A stretch of 64,000 bases of DNA from a virus: positions 62,001 to 126,000 of IMG/VR virus record IMGVR_UViG_3300037110_000087, one strand, 5' to 3'. This document shows positions 62,560 to 64,000 of the stretch, in pieces. Made by a program: the position numbers and the translations under genes. A model generated the notes under the pieces. That model ran no database searches and had not been told where the DNA came from. It was given only the letters and a program-made list of their open reading frames with translations. The number at the start of each line of letters is the position of its first letter. Position 1 is the stretch's first letter.

Positions 62560-62707
62560 GCATTGGCTAAAGCAATTATTCTGCAAGCACATTTTTGTTT
62601 TTGAGAGCAATATTCATGGCGATATGATCAATTACTTCGGAGGAGCTAGGAGTATCTGGATCTGCTCTAAGTGTCGAAAGACCAAGTTTGAGAAATTTCT
62701 CCATTAA
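62552..62707 (+). CDS. Small Cys/His protein, 51 aa
   Basis: ATG 62552 follows CCGGAG and overlaps the upstream stop; ATG 62537 is an alternative start in frame. The sequence MLKHWLKQLFCKH ... ARSIWICSKCRKTK shows CxH and CxxC pairs, a likely zinc knuckle of a kind often seen in small phage proteins. Too short for many gene finders. A hairpin follows. Confidence 0.65.
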   Translation: MLKHWLKQLFCKHIFVFESNIHGDMINYFGGARSIWICSKCRKTKFEKFLH

Positions 62708-62716
62708 GATAATGAG

Positions 62717-62734
62717 AGGGGCCGAATGGCCCCT
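62717..62734 (+). terminator. GC-rich hairpin after the 62552 gene
   Basis: AGGGGCC (62717-62723), GAAT loop, GGCCCCT (62728-62734), extended outward by AATG/CATT with a two-base bulge. An extended -10 (TGTTATACT, 62738-62746) follows at once and may start the next gene's transcript. Confidence 0.7.
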
Positions 62735-62765
62735 CATTGTTATACTAGTATAGAGATACACACAC

Positions 62766-64000
62766 ATGGCCGCTTTTACTGTACCTACTCCACAAAGTCT
62801 AGATCAGACTCGCTTACAAAATATTTCCCAGAATCCACCTGTTCCTACTGATCCTCAATTAGTAGCCCTGGCTCAGCAGCAGCAGTTGATTGGGATTGCG
62901 CAGCCTGCCCAGCCATTGACCTCAGCTACCACTGGTCTATATAGTCTACTGGGAGGAGTATCCCAGCTTCAGCAGACAGTCGCTCAGCCCATTCAGCAGG
63001 TCCAGACCGTTATTCAGACCGCGCAAAGAGCCGGTCGTGATATTAGTGGTGTGATCAACAACTTCAATACCCTCAAGAACAGTATCTTCGGTTCTCCAGA
63101 TAATGCTAAACAAAATGCAGCTATTGCCACGGCTCCAATCAAAGGAAACCCTACTGTAACCTATTCCCCGACTGTTGAGTCTGCGGACTATATTAAGGAT
63201 CACAACAAACAGATCAACCAGTCTCAACTAGCTACAAAACCTCCTGCAGCTACTGCTAGATCGATTATTGCCGGGTCCTCAGTAGCATGGGTCCTTACGA
63301 CATCAGAACGACAGGCCCTTTGTGGTCAGGATAAATCACACATATATGATCCCATTCAGTTTTATGTTAATCCTAGCCATATTATTTATGATTTTGAGTT
63401 GAATGAGTCTCTCGAATTCAGTCAGAAAGGATATTTCTATAGCAATTGGGTTGCTACCGATGTAGCGAATCGTATTCCCGCGATCAAGATTAATTTTACC
63501 TTCCAATCCAGTAATATCCTCCCTGAGACCTATGCTACTGATACCACTATTCATTTAAATGGTAAAGCGATCAATAATGTAAGTGATTATAAGGAACCAC
63601 CAGGAATAGACAATTTCTATCGCATTCTTGATATATTCAATAGTGATCAGACTATGGATGGATCAATATTCAATGATACCAATTTAGGTAAAAAACTAGA
63701 TGGTCAACCCAACTTTTGTATCCTACAAATTTCTACTAGAATCTTCCCTCTACTGACGCTTTATGGATTCTTTACTACTGGATTGAATTTACAGGAAGAA
63801 GCTATTAATCCTTTGGGTTTTGAGACCCAATTGAGTTTTATTGCTCTTAAATCTGATCCAAATTGGTGGGAATTTCAAAAGATCAGTGATAGATATAATA
63901 ATTTCTACAAATCTTGGATCAGCGGATCCCAATTAGCAGGAACAACTTCTTCTCAGATTCAATTTAGTATAAATGCAGCATTGAACACAGCCAATACTCT
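62766..64000 (+). CDS. Probable baseplate/tail structural protein, 3' end outside the window
   Basis: The frame from ATG 62766 stays open to the last base (at least 411 codons). A Gln-rich N-terminal region (about 1-150: QPAQPL, QQTVAQPIQQVQTVIQTAQRAG) that looks helical/disordered is followed by a beta-rich body with many Asn, Tyr and Phe (YDPIQFYVNPSHIIYDFEL, RIPAIKINFTFQS, FFTTGLNLQEEAINPLGFETQL), a feel of baseplate or tail-tip proteins. No catalytic motif in the visible part. The start has no strong ribosome site. Confidence 0.65.
   Translation, partial: MAAFTVPTPQSLDQTRLQNISQNPPVPTDPQLVALAQQQQLIGIAQPAQPLTSATTGLYSLLGGVSQLQQTVAQPIQQVQTVIQTAQRAGRDISGVINNFNTLKNSIFGSPDNAKQNAAIATAPIKGNPTVTYSPTVESADYIKDHNKQINQSQLATKPPAATARSIIAGSSVAWVLTTSERQALCGQDKSHIYDPIQFYVNPSHIIYDFELNESLEFSQKGYFYSNWVATDVANRIPAIKINFTFQSSNILPETYATDTTIHLNGKAINNVSDYKEPPGIDNFYRILDIFNSDQTMDGSIFNDTNLGKKLDGQPNFCILQISTRIFPLLTLYGFFTTGLNLQEEAINPLGFETQLSFIALKSDPNWWEFQKISDRYNNFYKSWISGSQLAGTTSSQIQFSINAALNTANT

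Noticed and set aside
62576-62767. 63-codon minus-strand frame
   Set aside because: It is opposite the better-supported 62552 gene (SD site, CxxC motif, exact overlap) and runs through its terminator.
1-64000. tRNA genes
   Set aside because: Reading by eye I found no convincing cloverleaf or T-loop signature; a covariance-model scan (tRNAscan-SE) would be decisive.

Overview
The window is a 64 kb internal piece of a large tailed-phage genome (myovirus, probably jumbo-size). The evidence is a contractile tail module (tail sheath at 51488-54394, tube-like protein at 54774-55286), an HK97-type major capsid protein (31154-32272), several long collagen-like tail-fibre genes and a phage replication/recombination set (UvsX/RecA, DnaG-type primase, Cas4-like nuclease, PhoH). 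There are no ribosomal or metabolic operons, no tRNA I could recognise and no CRISPR array. Genes are tightly packed, often overlap by 1-4 bases, and mostly carry clear Shine-Dalgarno (SD) sites. The genes at both edges run off the window. The host cannot be named; the promoters look like ordinary bacterial sigma70 sites.

Layout: 1-3866 (+) fibre/structural genes and a SET-domain protein. 3855-10208 (-) structural protein, ExoX-C/OB-fold protein, nucleotidyltransferase, deoxyribonucleotidase, UvsX. 10300-12644 (+) small membrane protein, leader protein, glycosyltransferase. 12634-16369 (-) Cas4-like nuclease and primase. 16434-17954 (+) two unknowns. 17931-24696 (-) small Cys-rich proteins, a frameshifted lipoprotein, and a run of fibre/tropism proteins. 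24787-26512 (+) a GC-rich cassette with its own sigma70 promoters (Gre-like factor, ATPase-tail-like protein). 26509-34635 (-) leader proteins, homing endonuclease, capsid genes. 34888-36403 (+) MoxR-type AAA ATPase. 36400-47724 (-) ADP-ribosyltransferase (ART)-like leader proteins, bacteriohemerythrin, PhoH, VWA/metallopeptidase, fibres, membrane proteins. 47875-64000 (+) large fibre, SWIM-finger protein, sheath, tube, more leader proteins, and a structural gene that runs off the end.

The most striking pattern is a short N-terminal peptide, roughly M-K-L-x-L-x-A-x-(V/I)-K, on about 15 otherwise unrelated proteins in clusters near 26.5-29.7, 36.4-38.4 and 56.0-60.6 kb. Codons differ among copies, so the peptide itself seems to be selected. 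Three carriers look like ADP-ribosyltransferases. By analogy with the T4 Alt and internal proteins, I infer a capsid-targeting signal for a set of co-injected effectors. Some carriers share two further motifs: SGNDKSAVxPL (five copies in three proteins) and D(K)xFLxGMGIKGK.

A second pattern is that three genes (an ART, a lipoprotein and a small acidic protein) become sensible full-length proteins only if a +1 shift occurs at a CCC-C run. This could be programmed frameshifting, phase variation or sequence error. Several real small genes of under 60 codons were also found in gaps and overlaps.
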